Both the position numbers and the translations under genes were made by a program. A stretch of 64,000 bases of DNA from Flaviramulus_B aquimarinus (GTDB lineage: Bacteria > Bacteroidota > Bacteroidia > Flavobacteriales > Flavobacteriaceae), in contig NZ_BAABJH010000001.1 of NCBI RefSeq assembly GCF_039543205.1, forward strand, positions 868,001 to 932,000, written 5' to 3'. Below are positions 14,991 through 24,715 of the stretch, piece by piece (position 1 is the first letter of the stretch; each line of letters begins with the position of its first letter). Below the pieces are notes generated by a model. It made no database searches. It saw nothing but the letters and a program-made list of their open reading frames with translations, and had not been told where the DNA came from.

Positions 14991-16347
14991 AGAGTTTTTC
15001 GGTGAATTTGATACTGTCTCTTCCAAACAGTGGAAGCAAAAAATACAGTTCGATTTAAAAGGCGCTGATTATAATGACACCCTTATTTGGAAAACTAACG
15101 AAGCTATAAATGTAAAGCCATTTTATCATGCCGATGATTTTGAAATACTTCCAAGTGTTTCAAATACACAAGCTACCCAATGGAACATCTGTCAGTCTAT
15201 TTTTGTCGCTGATGTTAAAAAATCTAACCTAAAAGCTCTTGATGTTATTCAACGTGGAGCAGAAAGTATTCATTTTATTTTACCATCAGAAGACATTTCA
15301 ATTGAAGACTTATTAAAAAACTTAGATTTAGATACCACTCCTCTTTATTTTGAATTGCAATTTCTTTCTGAAAAATTTGTTAAAAAGCTTTCTGCCATGA
15401 CATCAAAAGCAGGCATACAGATTCAAACAGACATTATAGGGAATCTGACTAAAACTGGGAATTGGTTCAATAATTTAAACGATGACTTTAAAAAATTTGA
15501 ATCTATTACGGAACACACATCACAGTTTTGTATTGATGTTTCTTTATATCAAAACGCTGGGGCAAACATGGTACAACAACTGGCGTATGCCTTAGCCCAT
15601 GCCAATGAGTACTTAAATTACAGGGCTATTAAGAAAGAAGCAACACCATTTTTCAATATTGATTTTAAAGTTTCCGTTAGTACCAATTATTTTTTCGAAA
15701 TAGCAAAACTTAGAGCTTTACGTACCCTTTGGCATACACTTGCCCTAGAATACAACACCAATACAACTTGCCATATTTTTGCCTTACCAACTAAACGCAA
15801 TAAAACACTCTACGACTATAATACTAATATGTTACGTACGACTACGGAGTGTATGAGTGCTATTCTTGGTGGTGCAAATACAATATGCAATTTACCATAT
15901 GATGCCATTTATCATAAAAGCAATGAGTTTGGGGAACGTATTGCCAGAAATCAATTATTAGTTTTAAAGCACGAAAGTTATTTTGATAAAGTTGACAACC
16001 CATCAGACGGGTCCTATTACATAGAAAATCTTACCCATCAACTAGCCGAAAAAGCTTTAAATGTATTTAAAGATATTGAAGCCAACGGTGGTTTTTTAAA
16101 ACAGCTAAAAGACGGCACCATCCAACGCAAAATAAAAGAAAACGCGAATAAAGAACAGGAACAATTTAATGCGGGAGAGGACATTTTATTGGGGACAAAC
16201 AAACACCCAAACACCCATGATAAAATGAAAAATGAATTGGAACTCTACCCCTTTGTAAAAACAAATCAAAGAAAAACACTAATAGAACCTATAATAGAAA
16301 AGCGGTTAGCAGAACTATTAGAACAAAAACGATTAGAAACCGAGTAA
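14983..16347 (+). CDS. mutA: Methylmalonyl-CoA mutase, small subunit
   Basis: A 454-residue protein similar to the mutase TIM-barrel region (RGAESIHF, FEIAKLRALRTLWHTL, then TTECMSAILGGANTICNLPY and SDGSYYIENLTHQLAEKAL). It lacks the C-terminal cobalamin-binding domain, so it is the non-catalytic beta subunit. It is shorter than the 600-plus residues of classical small subunits, which appears usual for Flavobacteriaceae. With MutB it interconverts succinyl-CoA and methylmalonyl-CoA in propionate metabolism. It is separated from mutB by a lipoprotein gene in the same direction. Confidence 0.92.
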   Translation: MNKEFFGEFDTVSSKQWKQKIQFDLKGADYNDTLIWKTNEAINVKPFYHADDFEILPSVSNTQATQWNICQSIFVADVKKSNLKALDVIQRGAESIHFILPSEDISIEDLLKNLDLDTTPLYFELQFLSEKFVKKLSAMTSKAGIQIQTDIIGNLTKTGNWFNNLNDDFKKFESITEHTSQFCIDVSLYQNAGANMVQQLAYALAHANEYLNYRAIKKEATPFFNIDFKVSVSTNYFFEIAKLRALRTLWHTLALEYNTNTTCHIFALPTKRNKTLYDYNTNMLRTTTECMSAILGGANTICNLPYDAIYHKSNEFGERIARNQLLVLKHESYFDKVDNPSDGSYYIENLTHQLAEKALNVFKDIEANGGFLKQLKDGTIQRKIKENANKEQEQFNAGEDILLGTNKHPNTHDKMKNELELYPFVKTNQRKTLIEPIIEKRLAELLEQKRLETE

Positions 16348-16366
16348 TATTTAAATTTTAATACCA

Positions 16367-17041
16367 ATGAGAACAGTATTTTTTAAACTTTTAATCATCA
16401 CTTTAGCCTTTAGTATAGTCAGTTGTAAAAAAGAAAACACATTTACAGATTACAAATATGCAGATGGACCAGCAGTGATAACTTGTGAAGGCCTAAACTC
16501 AAAATTATACCAAGAAGCCCTTTACGCTTTTGAAAATGACATTTTAACTTATCATAAAAAAATAAATACCAGCACCACATTAGTTCAGGCATATTCCAGA
16601 GTAATGAGAGCCTCTATTTATGGACAATTAAAACTTGAAGAGATTATTTCTGCCCATACCGTAAAAGTTTTTAAAGCTTTAAAAAACGAAAACGATTTAT
16701 GGGTTGAAGGTAATCCAAAAAGTCGTTTAAATTACAATAGTATTATAGTAAATTGCATCTCGAAAAATATTATGGACAAAGCTTTAAATACGACATTTAA
16801 TGCACTAATATCAACGAACAGTATGAGTCCAAAATTATTTGGAAGCCCCTTAATGTCTAAGTTCACACGAACATCAAATGACAAATATTTAGCCACATAT
16901 ATCGCTTTAGATTTATTTTATGCCAAACTTTTTGACGTGGATTTATCTAAAATCAATTTCGATAAAAAAGAGCCTCTTGAAGATTTTGATGTGATTTTAA
17001 AAAAGCCTGAAGCCGATCCACACGCAGGTCATAACCATTAA
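16367..17041 (+). CDS. Lipoprotein of unknown function between the mutase genes
   Basis: A 224-residue protein with a lipoprotein signal (LLIITLAFSIVSC, lipid Cys at residue 20) and no family I recognise. The body is helical (LYQEALYAFENDILTYHKKI, then LVQAYSRVMRAS), and the C terminus ends in HAGHNH, a His-rich tail that could bind metal. It lies 19 bp after mutA and 12 bp before mutB on the same strand, so it is co-transcribed with both. A direct role in the mutase reaction is unlikely because it is exported. The link may be regulatory or accidental. Confidence 0.7.
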   Translation: MRTVFFKLLIITLAFSIVSCKKENTFTDYKYADGPAVITCEGLNSKLYQEALYAFENDILTYHKKINTSTTLVQAYSRVMRASIYGQLKLEEIISAHTVKVFKALKNENDLWVEGNPKSRLNYNSIIVNCISKNIMDKALNTTFNALISTNSMSPKLFGSPLMSKFTRTSNDKYLATYIALDLFYAKLFDVDLSKINFDKKEPLEDFDVILKKPEADPHAGHNH

Positions 17042-17053
17042 TCACGAATAGAT

Positions 17054-19243
17054 TTGAGAAAGAACCTGCAACATATAAGTCTTAAAATGGAAACTGAAGA
17101 TAAAAAACCACTGGTTAATAAGTGTTTTTTAACATCTGAAGGTATTACGGTTAAGTCAATGTATTCAAAAAATGATGTTGAAGATTTAGAACATCTCAAT
17201 TTTGTTGCTGGAATATCTCCAAATTTACGTGGTCCATACAGCACCATGTATGTTAGAAGACCATGGACCATTCGACAGTATGCCGGATTTTCTACAGCAG
17301 AGGATAGCAATGCCTTTTATAGGCGTAACCTTAAGGCTGGACAAAAAGGACTATCCGTTGCTTTTGATTTAGCTACCCATCGCGGTTATGATTCCGACCA
17401 TGAACGTGTTGTTGGCGATGTTGGTAAAGCAGGAGTCGCCATTGATTCGGTAGAAGATATGAAAATCCTCTTCAACCAAATCCCTTTAGATAAAATGTCG
17501 GTTTCAATGACCATGAACGGTGCCGTTTTGCCCATTATGGCCTTTTACATTGTTGCTGCCGAAGAACAAGGTGTTAAACCTGAAGCATTAGCAGGTACCA
17601 TTCAAAATGATATTTTAAAGGAGTTTATGGTACGTAATACTTATATCTATCCGCCTACACCATCCATGAAAATCATTTCTGATATTTTTGAATATACGAG
17701 TAAAAACATGCCTAAATTCAATAGCATTAGTATATCAGGATACCACATGCAAGAAGCTGGTGCAACTTGTGATATTGAATTGGCTTACACCCTAGCAGAT
17801 GGTTTAGAATATATTAGAAAAGGATTAGCAGCAGGCATGGACATAGACACCTTTGCGCCACGTCTTTCTTTCTTTTGGGCTATTGGCATGAACCATTTTA
17901 TGGAAATTGCAAAAATGCGAGCTGCAAGAATGTTATGGGCTAAATTAGTAAAACAATTCAATCCTAAAAATGAAAAATCATTAGCATTACGTACCCATTG
18001 TCAAACATCAGGTTGGAGTTTAACTGAACAAGATCCATTTAACAATGTCGCAAGAACAACTATAGAAGCAGCTGCGGCAGCTTTTGGAGGCACACAAAGT
18101 TTACATACTAATGCTTTAGACGAGGCCATTGCTTTACCTACCGATTTCTCAGCACGAATAGCCAGAAATACACAAATATTTTTACAAGAAGAAACCAAGA
18201 TTACAAAAACCGTTGACCCATGGGCTGGCAGTTATTATGTTGAAAGATTGACCCATGATATTACCCAAAAAGCATGGTCACTGATTGAAGAAGTTGAAGA
18301 ACTTGGAGGAATGACAAAAGCCATTGAAGCTGGAATCCCTAAAATAAGAATTGAAGAAGCCGCAGCAAGGAAACAGGCTCGAATAGATTCAGGACAAGAT
18401 ATTATAGTTGGGGTCAATAAATATAAGCTTAAAGAAGAAGACCCTATTTCAACCCTTGAAGTCGATAACCAAACTGTTAGAAATTCTCAGATAGAGCGAT
18501 TAAACACGATTAAATCAAAACGAAATTCAACAAAAGTTAAAGCGACTTTAGCAAAATTAACCGAAGCTGCAAAAATTTCCTTAAATTCGATTAACTCTAA
18601 TGCTATTAACAAAATAAATTTAAAAGATTCTGACCTTCGTCAGAATATGAATTTACTAGCTTTAGCTGTTGAAGCTGCCCGCGAACGCGCCACTCTTGGA
18701 GAAATTAGTGATGCATTAGAAGTAGAATACGGGCGATACAAAGCACAAATAAAATCATTTTCAGGCGTGTATAGTAAAGAAATAAAAGACGATAAATCCT
18801 TTAAAAAGGCTCAAGAACTCGCTGATGTTTTTGCAGAACAAGATGGTAGACGTCCTCGTATTATGATTGCAAAAATGGGGCAAGATGGTCACGATCGTGG
18901 TGCTAAGGTCGTAGCTACAGGTTATGCTGATGTGGGTTTTGATGTTGATATTGGCCCCTTATTTCAAACGCCTCAAGAAGCCGCAAAGCAAGCTGTTGAA
19001 AATGATGTGCATATATTAGGTGTATCCTCATTGGCAGCAGGACATAAAACCTTAGTCCCTAAAGTAATTGATGCCCTAAAAGCATACGGGCGAGATGATA
19101 TTATGGTTATTGTTGGCGGCGTGATTCCTAAACAAGATTATCAGTATTTATTTGATGCAGGTGCCGTAGCAGTTTTTGGCCCTGGGACAAAAATTAGCGA
19201 GGCCGCTATAAAAATTTTAGATATTTTGATTGATGACGAATAG
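17054..19243 (+). CDS. mutB: Methylmalonyl-CoA mutase, large catalytic subunit
   Basis: A 729-residue B12 enzyme. The TIM-barrel domain (about 1-560) carries GPYSTMYVRRPWTIRQYAGF and FDLATHRGYDSDHERV, and the C-terminal domain carries the base-off cobalamin motif DGHDRG (D-x-H-x-x-G) with GGVIP. The start is uncertain. A TTG at 17054 gives MRKNLQHISLK, which resembles the N termini I recall for flavobacterial homologues, whereas the first ATG is at 17087 inside that stretch. It catalyses the adenosylcobalamin-dependent rearrangement of methylmalonyl-CoA and succinyl-CoA. Full length, no lesions seen. Confidence 0.95.
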   Translation: MRKNLQHISLKMETEDKKPLVNKCFLTSEGITVKSMYSKNDVEDLEHLNFVAGISPNLRGPYSTMYVRRPWTIRQYAGFSTAEDSNAFYRRNLKAGQKGLSVAFDLATHRGYDSDHERVVGDVGKAGVAIDSVEDMKILFNQIPLDKMSVSMTMNGAVLPIMAFYIVAAEEQGVKPEALAGTIQNDILKEFMVRNTYIYPPTPSMKIISDIFEYTSKNMPKFNSISISGYHMQEAGATCDIELAYTLADGLEYIRKGLAAGMDIDTFAPRLSFFWAIGMNHFMEIAKMRAARMLWAKLVKQFNPKNEKSLALRTHCQTSGWSLTEQDPFNNVARTTIEAAAAAFGGTQSLHTNALDEAIALPTDFSARIARNTQIFLQEETKITKTVDPWAGSYYVERLTHDITQKAWSLIEEVEELGGMTKAIEAGIPKIRIEEAAARKQARIDSGQDIIVGVNKYKLKEEDPISTLEVDNQTVRNSQIERLNTIKSKRNSTKVKATLAKLTEAAKISLNSINSNAINKINLKDSDLRQNMNLLALAVEAARERATLGEISDALEVEYGRYKAQIKSFSGVYSKEIKDDKSFKKAQELADVFAEQDGRRPRIMIAKMGQDGHDRGAKVVATGYADVGFDVDIGPLFQTPQEAAKQAVENDVHILGVSSLAAGHKTLVPKVIDALKAYGRDDIMVIVGGVIPKQDYQYLFDAGAVAVFGPGTKISEAAIKILDILIDDE

Positions 19244-19266
19244 ACCCTCTAACCACCTTCAATCAA

Positions 19267-20388
19267 ATGGATAACGCATCAATAATTGGTATAGTAAGCT
19301 TTGTAATAGTTGCGCTATTCTTACTTTTTTCTACATTCTTATTAACCGTAAAAACCACAAAAAAGCTTAGCAATCAGCTATTAGCCAGTTTTCTAATTAT
19401 TACTGCTATAGATATTAGCGTATTTTTCTACCACAACTTTATCGAGCTTCCCCCCTATATAGAAATGTTAAGGATTCAAGTTTCTAGCTTTAAAGACCCT
19501 TTACTATTTCTATACATTCTCTCGGTTATCTATTCAGATTTTAAACTAAAAACAAAACATACAGTTCATTTACTACCGTGGCTAATAAATATTATAATTT
19601 TAATCCCTAATTTCTTTATTGCTTCTGAAAACATTCAAATTGAATTTCTATTAAGTTATACTGAAACTCAAGAATTCAAATGGATAAATGTATTAGGTAA
19701 GGTTATTGAAGTTGTTTATATCATTGCTGAAATATATTACCTCTTTAGATACCGGAAATTACTTTTGGAAAATTACACAAACAAAGAGGCTTTTTACAAT
19801 TATTATTGGGTTAAGCAACTCATTATATTCATATTAATTGGCCAACTATTAACTTTTATAAAAGGCTTTATAAGAGACTCAGGAGATTTTGATTTAGAAT
19901 TCGTTAATATTTTTAGAATCGTTTTATTGGCATTCGGATTATTCTTTAGTTTTTGGCTGGTGTTTAAAGCCCTTTTATCCCCTAAATTATTTAGAGGTAT
20001 TGCAGTTAATCTTCAACTATCCAAAGAAATGACTACTGATGATGAAACAAAACACGGTAATCAAATTAAACTTATAAAAAATTATATGGACGAAGAAGAA
20101 CCTTTTTTAAATCCTTCATTAACCGTAAAAAGTTTATCAGAACAAATAAATATACCCCATCGCGAATTGTCTGTTTTAATTAATCAGGAACTTGGCCAAC
20201 ATTTTTTTGATTTTGTTAATGGTTATCGCATTCAAAAAGCCATGGCCATTTTAAAAGACAACTCCAAAATTAAATTCACAATACTTGAAATATTATATGA
20301 AGTTGGTTTTAATTCTAAATCTTCATTTAATACTGCCTTTAAAAAACATACAGGACAAACACCTACCGCCTACCGCAAATCCCATTAA
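19267..20388 (+). CDS. AraC-family regulator with N-terminal membrane domain
   Basis: A 373-residue protein with about seven hydrophobic segments in the first 240 residues (FVIVALFLLFSTFLLT, LLASFLIITAIDISVF, LLPWLINIIILIPNFF and others). A cytoplasmic AraC/XylS DNA-binding domain follows at about 270-373 (VKSLSEQINIPHRELSVLIN, then ILEILYEVGFNSKSSFNTAFKKHTG). Such membrane-anchored AraC proteins of Bacteroidetes probably sense an external ligand directly. It lies 23 bp after mutB and before an outer-membrane barrel gene, which may be its target. The palindromic hairpin between the two genes may end its transcript. Confidence 0.85.
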   Translation: MDNASIIGIVSFVIVALFLLFSTFLLTVKTTKKLSNQLLASFLIITAIDISVFFYHNFIELPPYIEMLRIQVSSFKDPLLFLYILSVIYSDFKLKTKHTVHLLPWLINIIILIPNFFIASENIQIEFLLSYTETQEFKWINVLGKVIEVVYIIAEIYYLFRYRKLLLENYTNKEAFYNYYWVKQLIIFILIGQLLTFIKGFIRDSGDFDLEFVNIFRIVLLAFGLFFSFWLVFKALLSPKLFRGIAVNLQLSKEMTTDDETKHGNQIKLIKNYMDEEEPFLNPSLTVKSLSEQINIPHRELSVLINQELGQHFFDFVNGYRIQKAMAILKDNSKIKFTILEILYEVGFNSKSSFNTAFKKHTGQTPTAYRKSH

Positions 20389-20426
20389 ACATAAGGCTTC
20401 GTAAAAAGCCGAACGTTTAAACCGAC

Positions 20427-20467
20427 AAAGTCGAACGCATTTTTGTTGTAAAAATGCGTTCGACTTT
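20427..20467. terminator. Long perfect hairpin between the AraC gene and the barrel gene
   Basis: AAAGTCGAACGCATTTTT and its exact complement form an 18-bp stem with a 5-base loop (GTTGT). The stem is followed by TAAC and not by a T run, but the T-rich end of the stem could end transcription. The length is unusual for a plain terminator. Confidence 0.6.
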
Positions 20468-20538
20468 TAACAATCGGTCGTATAAGATTTCATTCCAGAT
20501 GATATTTGTTTCAAATAAAATCGAATATCAATCTAAAA

Positions 20539-22926
20539 ATGAAAACTATTATGAAACGTTTTACCCTTCTAATCTTCTTATTACTTCCCATTTTATTAAT
20601 CTCGCAAGTTAGCATTAAAGGGAACGTTACGGATAAATCACAAGCTATAGCTTGGGCAAATGTGGTTTTAACAGATTCAAATGAACACATTGTTACTGGT
20701 GGTATTACTGATGATAACGGAAAGTTCAACCTGAAAACAGAATCCGGAACTTACAGATTAACGATTAGCTTTATAGGCTATACCGCTTTCGAAAAAGAAA
20801 TAATCTTAAAAGGTGATTTGGATTTAGGCTCCATAGAATTAAAAGCAGATAACACCCTTGATGCAATCGTTATAACACATCAAAAGAAACTCATTGAACA
20901 AAAACCAGATCGCATCATTTTTAATGTTGAAAATAATATAAACACTATTGGTGGTGACGCTTTGGATGCATTACGTATAGCTCCAGGTTTAAGAATCCAA
21001 AACAACAGTATTAATCTGCTTGGCAAAGGCGAATCTAGAGTTATGATAAACGGACGTTTGTTACAACTTTCTGGAGAAGATTTAACGAGCTATTTAAATA
21101 CCATATCAGCCAATGATATTAAAAAAATAGAAGTTATTACTTCGCCTCCAGCAAAATATGAAGCTGCAGGAAATGGTGGGCTTATTAATATTATTCTAAA
21201 AAAAGGGCAACTAAACTCTTGGAAAAACACGATATCCATAGCTAACAACATCAATACTTTTAATTTTTTAACCTTAAGAAATAGCTTGTTATACAATAAA
21301 GGCAGGTTAAGCCTTACCTTTAATGCAAATGGCACAAAAGGAAACTCAAGAAACATTGAAGATTTTCAAGTGTATTATCCAAATAGCATATGGGATATTA
21401 ATATAAACTCTAAGGATAAGGAAGATCATCTGTCTACTCAACTACTATTAGATTATGATATTAGTAAACATACCACTATTGGTATTCAATATTTAGGAAA
21501 TACAAAAACACCAAATCTAGTGGATGAAAGTATATCAAAAATTTTTAATCAGTCAAACCAATTAGATTCTTTGCTTATTAATAATGGGAATAATCATGTA
21601 AAAGTAAATAGCCATTCCATTAACTTACATACCTATACCAAATTGGATAGCTTAGGAAAAAGCGTCTCTTTAGATTTTGATTATTTCATATACAATTCTG
21701 ATCAGAACAGAAATTTTATAACAAATAGTTTTTCCCCAAATAATGATCTACTGGGAATAAATGCAGCAGCAAATACTTTTTCAAATCAAAACATAGAAAA
21801 TTTTAGTGCAAAAACCGATATAGAGCATCCCATAAAATTCATTAACCTTTCCTATGGCGCAAAAATTAGCACTATTAAAAACAGTAGTGATATTCAATTT
21901 TTCAATGCCATAACAGATTCTCTAGTTTTAGACACAAATATATCCAACACCTTTAAATATGAGGAAACCAACCAAGCTATTTATGTTAGTGGATTAAAAA
22001 AAATAAATGAAAAATGGGATGTACAACTAGGTTTAAGGTTTGAAAACACAAAAACTAAAGGCTATTCGGTAGAACTAAATGAAACTAACACGAATACCTA
22101 CACAAAACTATTCCCTTCTTTTTATGCAAGTTATAAGAAAAATGAAAACAACAACTTTTCAATAAGTTACGGCAAACGTATTGAAAGACCTCGTTTTAGA
22201 GATTTAAACCCTTTTAGAGTTGTTATCAGCAGTAATACGTTTAGCATTGGGAACCCATTTTTAAGACCTTCATTTGTAGATAATTTTGAGTTTAAACACA
22301 CGTATAAAAACAAATTTACAACCCATGCTTTTTTAAGTATTAGAAACGATGGGTCAAGTATTATTTTTACTTCGGATGTTGAAAATAGCACACAAATAGT
22401 AACACGGTCTAACTTTTTTAAACAATACATATATGGTTTTGGTGAAAGCTTTATTTTAAATAAAATTACTTGGTGGCAAAGTCAAAATAGCATGAATCTT
22501 ATTGGCTCAAAAACTGAGTTTACAGAAAATATTGGAGCACAGCCACAAAATGGTATAATGTTTAGTGCCAACTCTAGCAATACAATAACTTTAAATAGCT
22601 CAACAAAATTGCAAATAGACGCGTCTTATGATTCGCCTTTTAAAGCTGGATTATTCAGCATGGGCAAAACTTATAGCATAGATTTAGGCATTAGTAAACA
22701 GTTTTTAAATAAAGACTTGCAAGTTGCTGTATTAGTAAAAGATATTTTCAATACATCAAGTCTAAATAACTTAGAATCTACCGTAAACGGCATAAAACAA
22801 ACTTATGGACAAAATGATAACAATCGATTTATTAGACTTTCTGCTAAATACAGCTTTGGGAATAAAAAAATCAAAGAAAACAGAAGAAACTTTGGTAATG
22901 AAGAAGAAACGAGAAGAGCTAACTAA
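20539..22926 (+). CDS. Outer membrane beta-barrel protein with carboxypeptidase-regulatory-like domain
   Basis: About 795 residues from the ATG at 20539 (another ATG at 20551 is possible). It has a signal peptide (FTLLIFLLLPILLISQ), an N-terminal carboxypeptidase-regulatory-like beta domain (VSIKGNVTDKSQAIAWANVV, GTYRLTISFIGY), a plug-like region (ALDALRIAPGLRIQNNSINL, INGRLLQLSGEDL, IEVITSPPAKYEA) and a long barrel ending in RLSAKYSFG. This is the TonB-dependent-receptor-like barrel family common in Bacteroidetes. No TonB box or SusD partner is seen, so the cargo is unknown. The AraC-type regulator lies directly upstream. Confidence 0.85.
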   Translation: MKTIMKRFTLLIFLLLPILLISQVSIKGNVTDKSQAIAWANVVLTDSNEHIVTGGITDDNGKFNLKTESGTYRLTISFIGYTAFEKEIILKGDLDLGSIELKADNTLDAIVITHQKKLIEQKPDRIIFNVENNINTIGGDALDALRIAPGLRIQNNSINLLGKGESRVMINGRLLQLSGEDLTSYLNTISANDIKKIEVITSPPAKYEAAGNGGLINIILKKGQLNSWKNTISIANNINTFNFLTLRNSLLYNKGRLSLTFNANGTKGNSRNIEDFQVYYPNSIWDININSKDKEDHLSTQLLLDYDISKHTTIGIQYLGNTKTPNLVDESISKIFNQSNQLDSLLINNGNNHVKVNSHSINLHTYTKLDSLGKSVSLDFDYFIYNSDQNRNFITNSFSPNNDLLGINAAANTFSNQNIENFSAKTDIEHPIKFINLSYGAKISTIKNSSDIQFFNAITDSLVLDTNISNTFKYEETNQAIYVSGLKKINEKWDVQLGLRFENTKTKGYSVELNETNTNTYTKLFPSFYASYKKNENNNFSISYGKRIERPRFRDLNPFRVVISSNTFSIGNPFLRPSFVDNFEFKHTYKNKFTTHAFLSIRNDGSSIIFTSDVENSTQIVTRSNFFKQYIYGFGESFILNKITWWQSQNSMNLIGSKTEFTENIGAQPQNGIMFSANSSNTITLNSSTKLQIDASYDSPFKAGLFSMGKTYSIDLGISKQFLNKDLQVAVLVKDIFNTSSLNNLESTVNGIKQTYGQNDNNRFIRLSAKYSFGNKKIKENRRNFGNEEETRRAN

Positions 22927-22957
22927 AAAGTATTTAATAGCAATCCATTTGTTTTCA

Positions 22958-22975
22958 GAACTTGTTAACAAGTTC
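22958..22975. promoter_or_regulatory. Perfect 18-bp palindrome upstream of parA
   Basis: GAACTTGTTAACAAGTTC is perfectly self-complementary and lies about 58 bp before the parA start. It does not match the classical parS sequence TGTTTCACGTGAAACA. It could be an operator of the par operon or a lineage-specific parS. Confidence 0.6.
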
Positions 22976-23000
22976 CACTTTCATTCCACATAAATAATTG

Positions 23001-23008
23001 TATTTTTG
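23001..23008 (+). promoter_or_regulatory. -7 box of parA-parB
   Basis: TATTTTTG fits TAnnTTTG, 24 bp before the ATG at 23033. It also argues against an earlier TTG start at 23006. Confidence 0.55.
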
Positions 23009-23032
23009 CGGTTAATAAAACCAAATCAACTA

Positions 23033-23797
23033 ATGGGTAAAATCATTGCAATTGCTAATCAAAAAGGCGGTGTTGGAAAAACCACAACCTCAATAAACTT
23101 AGCAGCTTCACTAGGCGTTCTAGAAAAAAAAGTGTTACTTATAGATGCTGACCCACAAGCAAATGCAACGTCTGGAATAGGAATCGATATAGAATCTGTA
23201 GAAATAGGAACATATCAACTTTTAGAGCATTCTAATACCGCTGAAGAAGCCATTATAAGTACCGAAACACCAAACCTAGACATTATTCCTGCCCATATCG
23301 ACTTAGTAGCTATTGAAATAGAACTTGTTGATAAAGATGCCCGTGAATACATGTTAAAAAAGGCATTGACCGATATTAAAAACGATTACGATTATATTTT
23401 GATTGATTGCGCCCCATCATTAGGCCTATTAACCCTAAATGCTTTAACTGCTGCTGATGCCGTAATCATTCCAATTCAATGCGAGTATTTTGCTTTGGAA
23501 GGACTAGGAAAACTTTTAAACACCATAAAAAGTGTTCAAAAAATCCACAATCCAGAATTAGACATCGAAGGTTTATTACTAACCATGTATGATTCTAGAT
23601 TAAGATTATCAAACCAAGTGGTTGAAGAAGTACAAAAACATTTCAATGATATGGTATTTCAAACCATTATCCAAAGAAATGTAAGACTCAGTGAAGCACC
23701 AAGTTATGGCGAAAGTATAATTAATTACGATGCTAGTAGTAAAGGTGCCAACAATTACTTAAGTTTGGCAAAAGAAATCATCAATAAAAACTCCTAA
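23033..23797 (+). CDS. parA: Chromosome partitioning ATPase ParA/Soj
   Basis: 254 residues from the ATG at 23033, chosen because MGKIIAIANQKGGVGKTTTS is the conserved ParA start and a promoter -7 box lies just upstream. The deviant Walker A motif KGGVGKTT carries both lysines, and the LLIDADPQANAT (switch I) and LIDCAPSLGLLTLNAL (switch II) motifs are present. ParA binds DNA with ATP and drives segregation of ParB-parS complexes. It is followed by parB after three bases. Confidence 0.96.
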   Translation: MGKIIAIANQKGGVGKTTTSINLAASLGVLEKKVLLIDADPQANATSGIGIDIESVEIGTYQLLEHSNTAEEAIISTETPNLDIIPAHIDLVAIEIELVDKDAREYMLKKALTDIKNDYDYILIDCAPSLGLLTLNALTAADAVIIPIQCEYFALEGLGKLLNTIKSVQKIHNPELDIEGLLLTMYDSRLRLSNQVVEEVQKHFNDMVFQTIIQRNVRLSEAPSYGESIINYDASSKGANNYLSLAKEIINKNS

Positions 23798-23800
23798 ATT

Positions 23801-24715
23801 ATGGCTAAGGCAACTAAAAAACAAGCTTTAGGTAGAGGTTTATCAGCACTATTAAAAGACCCTAGCAACGACATTCAATCGGTACAAGATAAAAATGCCG
23901 ATAAAGTTATTGGAAATATTGTTGAATTAGATCTTGATTTTATTGAAGTTAACCCCTTTCAACCGCGTACCAATTTTAGCGAGGAATCACTTAGGGAATT
24001 AGCATCTTCCATAAAAGAGTTAGGCATTATTCAGCCTATAACCGTTAGAAAATTAGGATTAAACAAGTACCAACTCGTTTCTGGCGAACGTCGTTTTAGA
24101 GCCTCAAAATTTTTAGGCCTTGAAGCCATTCCTGCATACGTAAGAATTGCAAATGACCAGGAATCTTTAGAAATGGCATTAGTTGAAAACATTCAACGCC
24201 AAGACTTAGACCCTATTGAAATTGCCTTGTCATACCAGCGTTTAATTGACGAAATCAATTTAACGCAAGAGCAAATGAGCGAACGTGTTGGAAAAAAACG
24301 TTCCACAATTGCCAATTATTTGCGGTTGTTAAAACTAGATCCTATTATCCAAACTGGAATGCGAGATGGTTTTATTTCTATGGGGCATGGTCGCGCTTTA
24401 ATAGCTATTGAAGACCAAACCATTCAATTGGATATTTACGAAAACATACTATCCGACAAATTATCGGTTAGAGAAACTGAAACTTTAGTTCGTAATTTCA
24501 ATACTTCAGAAGACATTAAAATACCTTCAAAAACTGGAGTAAATGATGAAATGCCAAAATTTGTTAAAAAAGGCATAACTGCATTTTCAGAATACTTTGG
24601 ACATAAAATTGACGTTAAAGTCTCTAAAAATGGGAAAGGAAAAATCACAATTCCTTTTCATTCAGAAGAAGACTTTAATCGTATTAAAAAATTAGTTCAA
24701 GGTGACTCTAAATAA
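23801..24715 (+). CDS. parB: Chromosome partitioning protein ParB/Spo0J
   Basis: A 304-residue ParB with a basic start (KKQALGRGLSALLKD, which in other species contacts ParA), an N-terminal nuclease-like/CTPase domain carrying the GERRFRA motif, and a central helix-turn-helix (LTQEQMSERVGKKRSTIANY) that binds parS. The C-terminal dimer domain follows. It acts with ParA in origin segregation. Its 3' end overlaps the next gene by 14 bp. Confidence 0.95.
   Translation: MAKATKKQALGRGLSALLKDPSNDIQSVQDKNADKVIGNIVELDLDFIEVNPFQPRTNFSEESLRELASSIKELGIIQPITVRKLGLNKYQLVSGERRFRASKFLGLEAIPAYVRIANDQESLEMALVENIQRQDLDPIEIALSYQRLIDEINLTQEQMSERVGKKRSTIANYLRLLKLDPIIQTGMRDGFISMGHGRALIAIEDQTIQLDIYENILSDKLSVRETETLVRNFNTSEDIKIPSKTGVNDEMPKFVKKGITAFSEYFGHKIDVKVSKNGKGKITIPFHSEEDFNRIKKLVQGDSK

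Noticed and set aside
22958..22975. Canonical parS
   Set aside because: The palindrome differs from TGTTTCACGTGAAACA in most positions; kept only as a candidate operator or variant.
22805..22993. 62-codon frame at the end of the barrel gene
   Set aside because: It overlaps the conserved C-terminal barrel strands in another frame and encodes only low-complexity Lys/Glu sequence.
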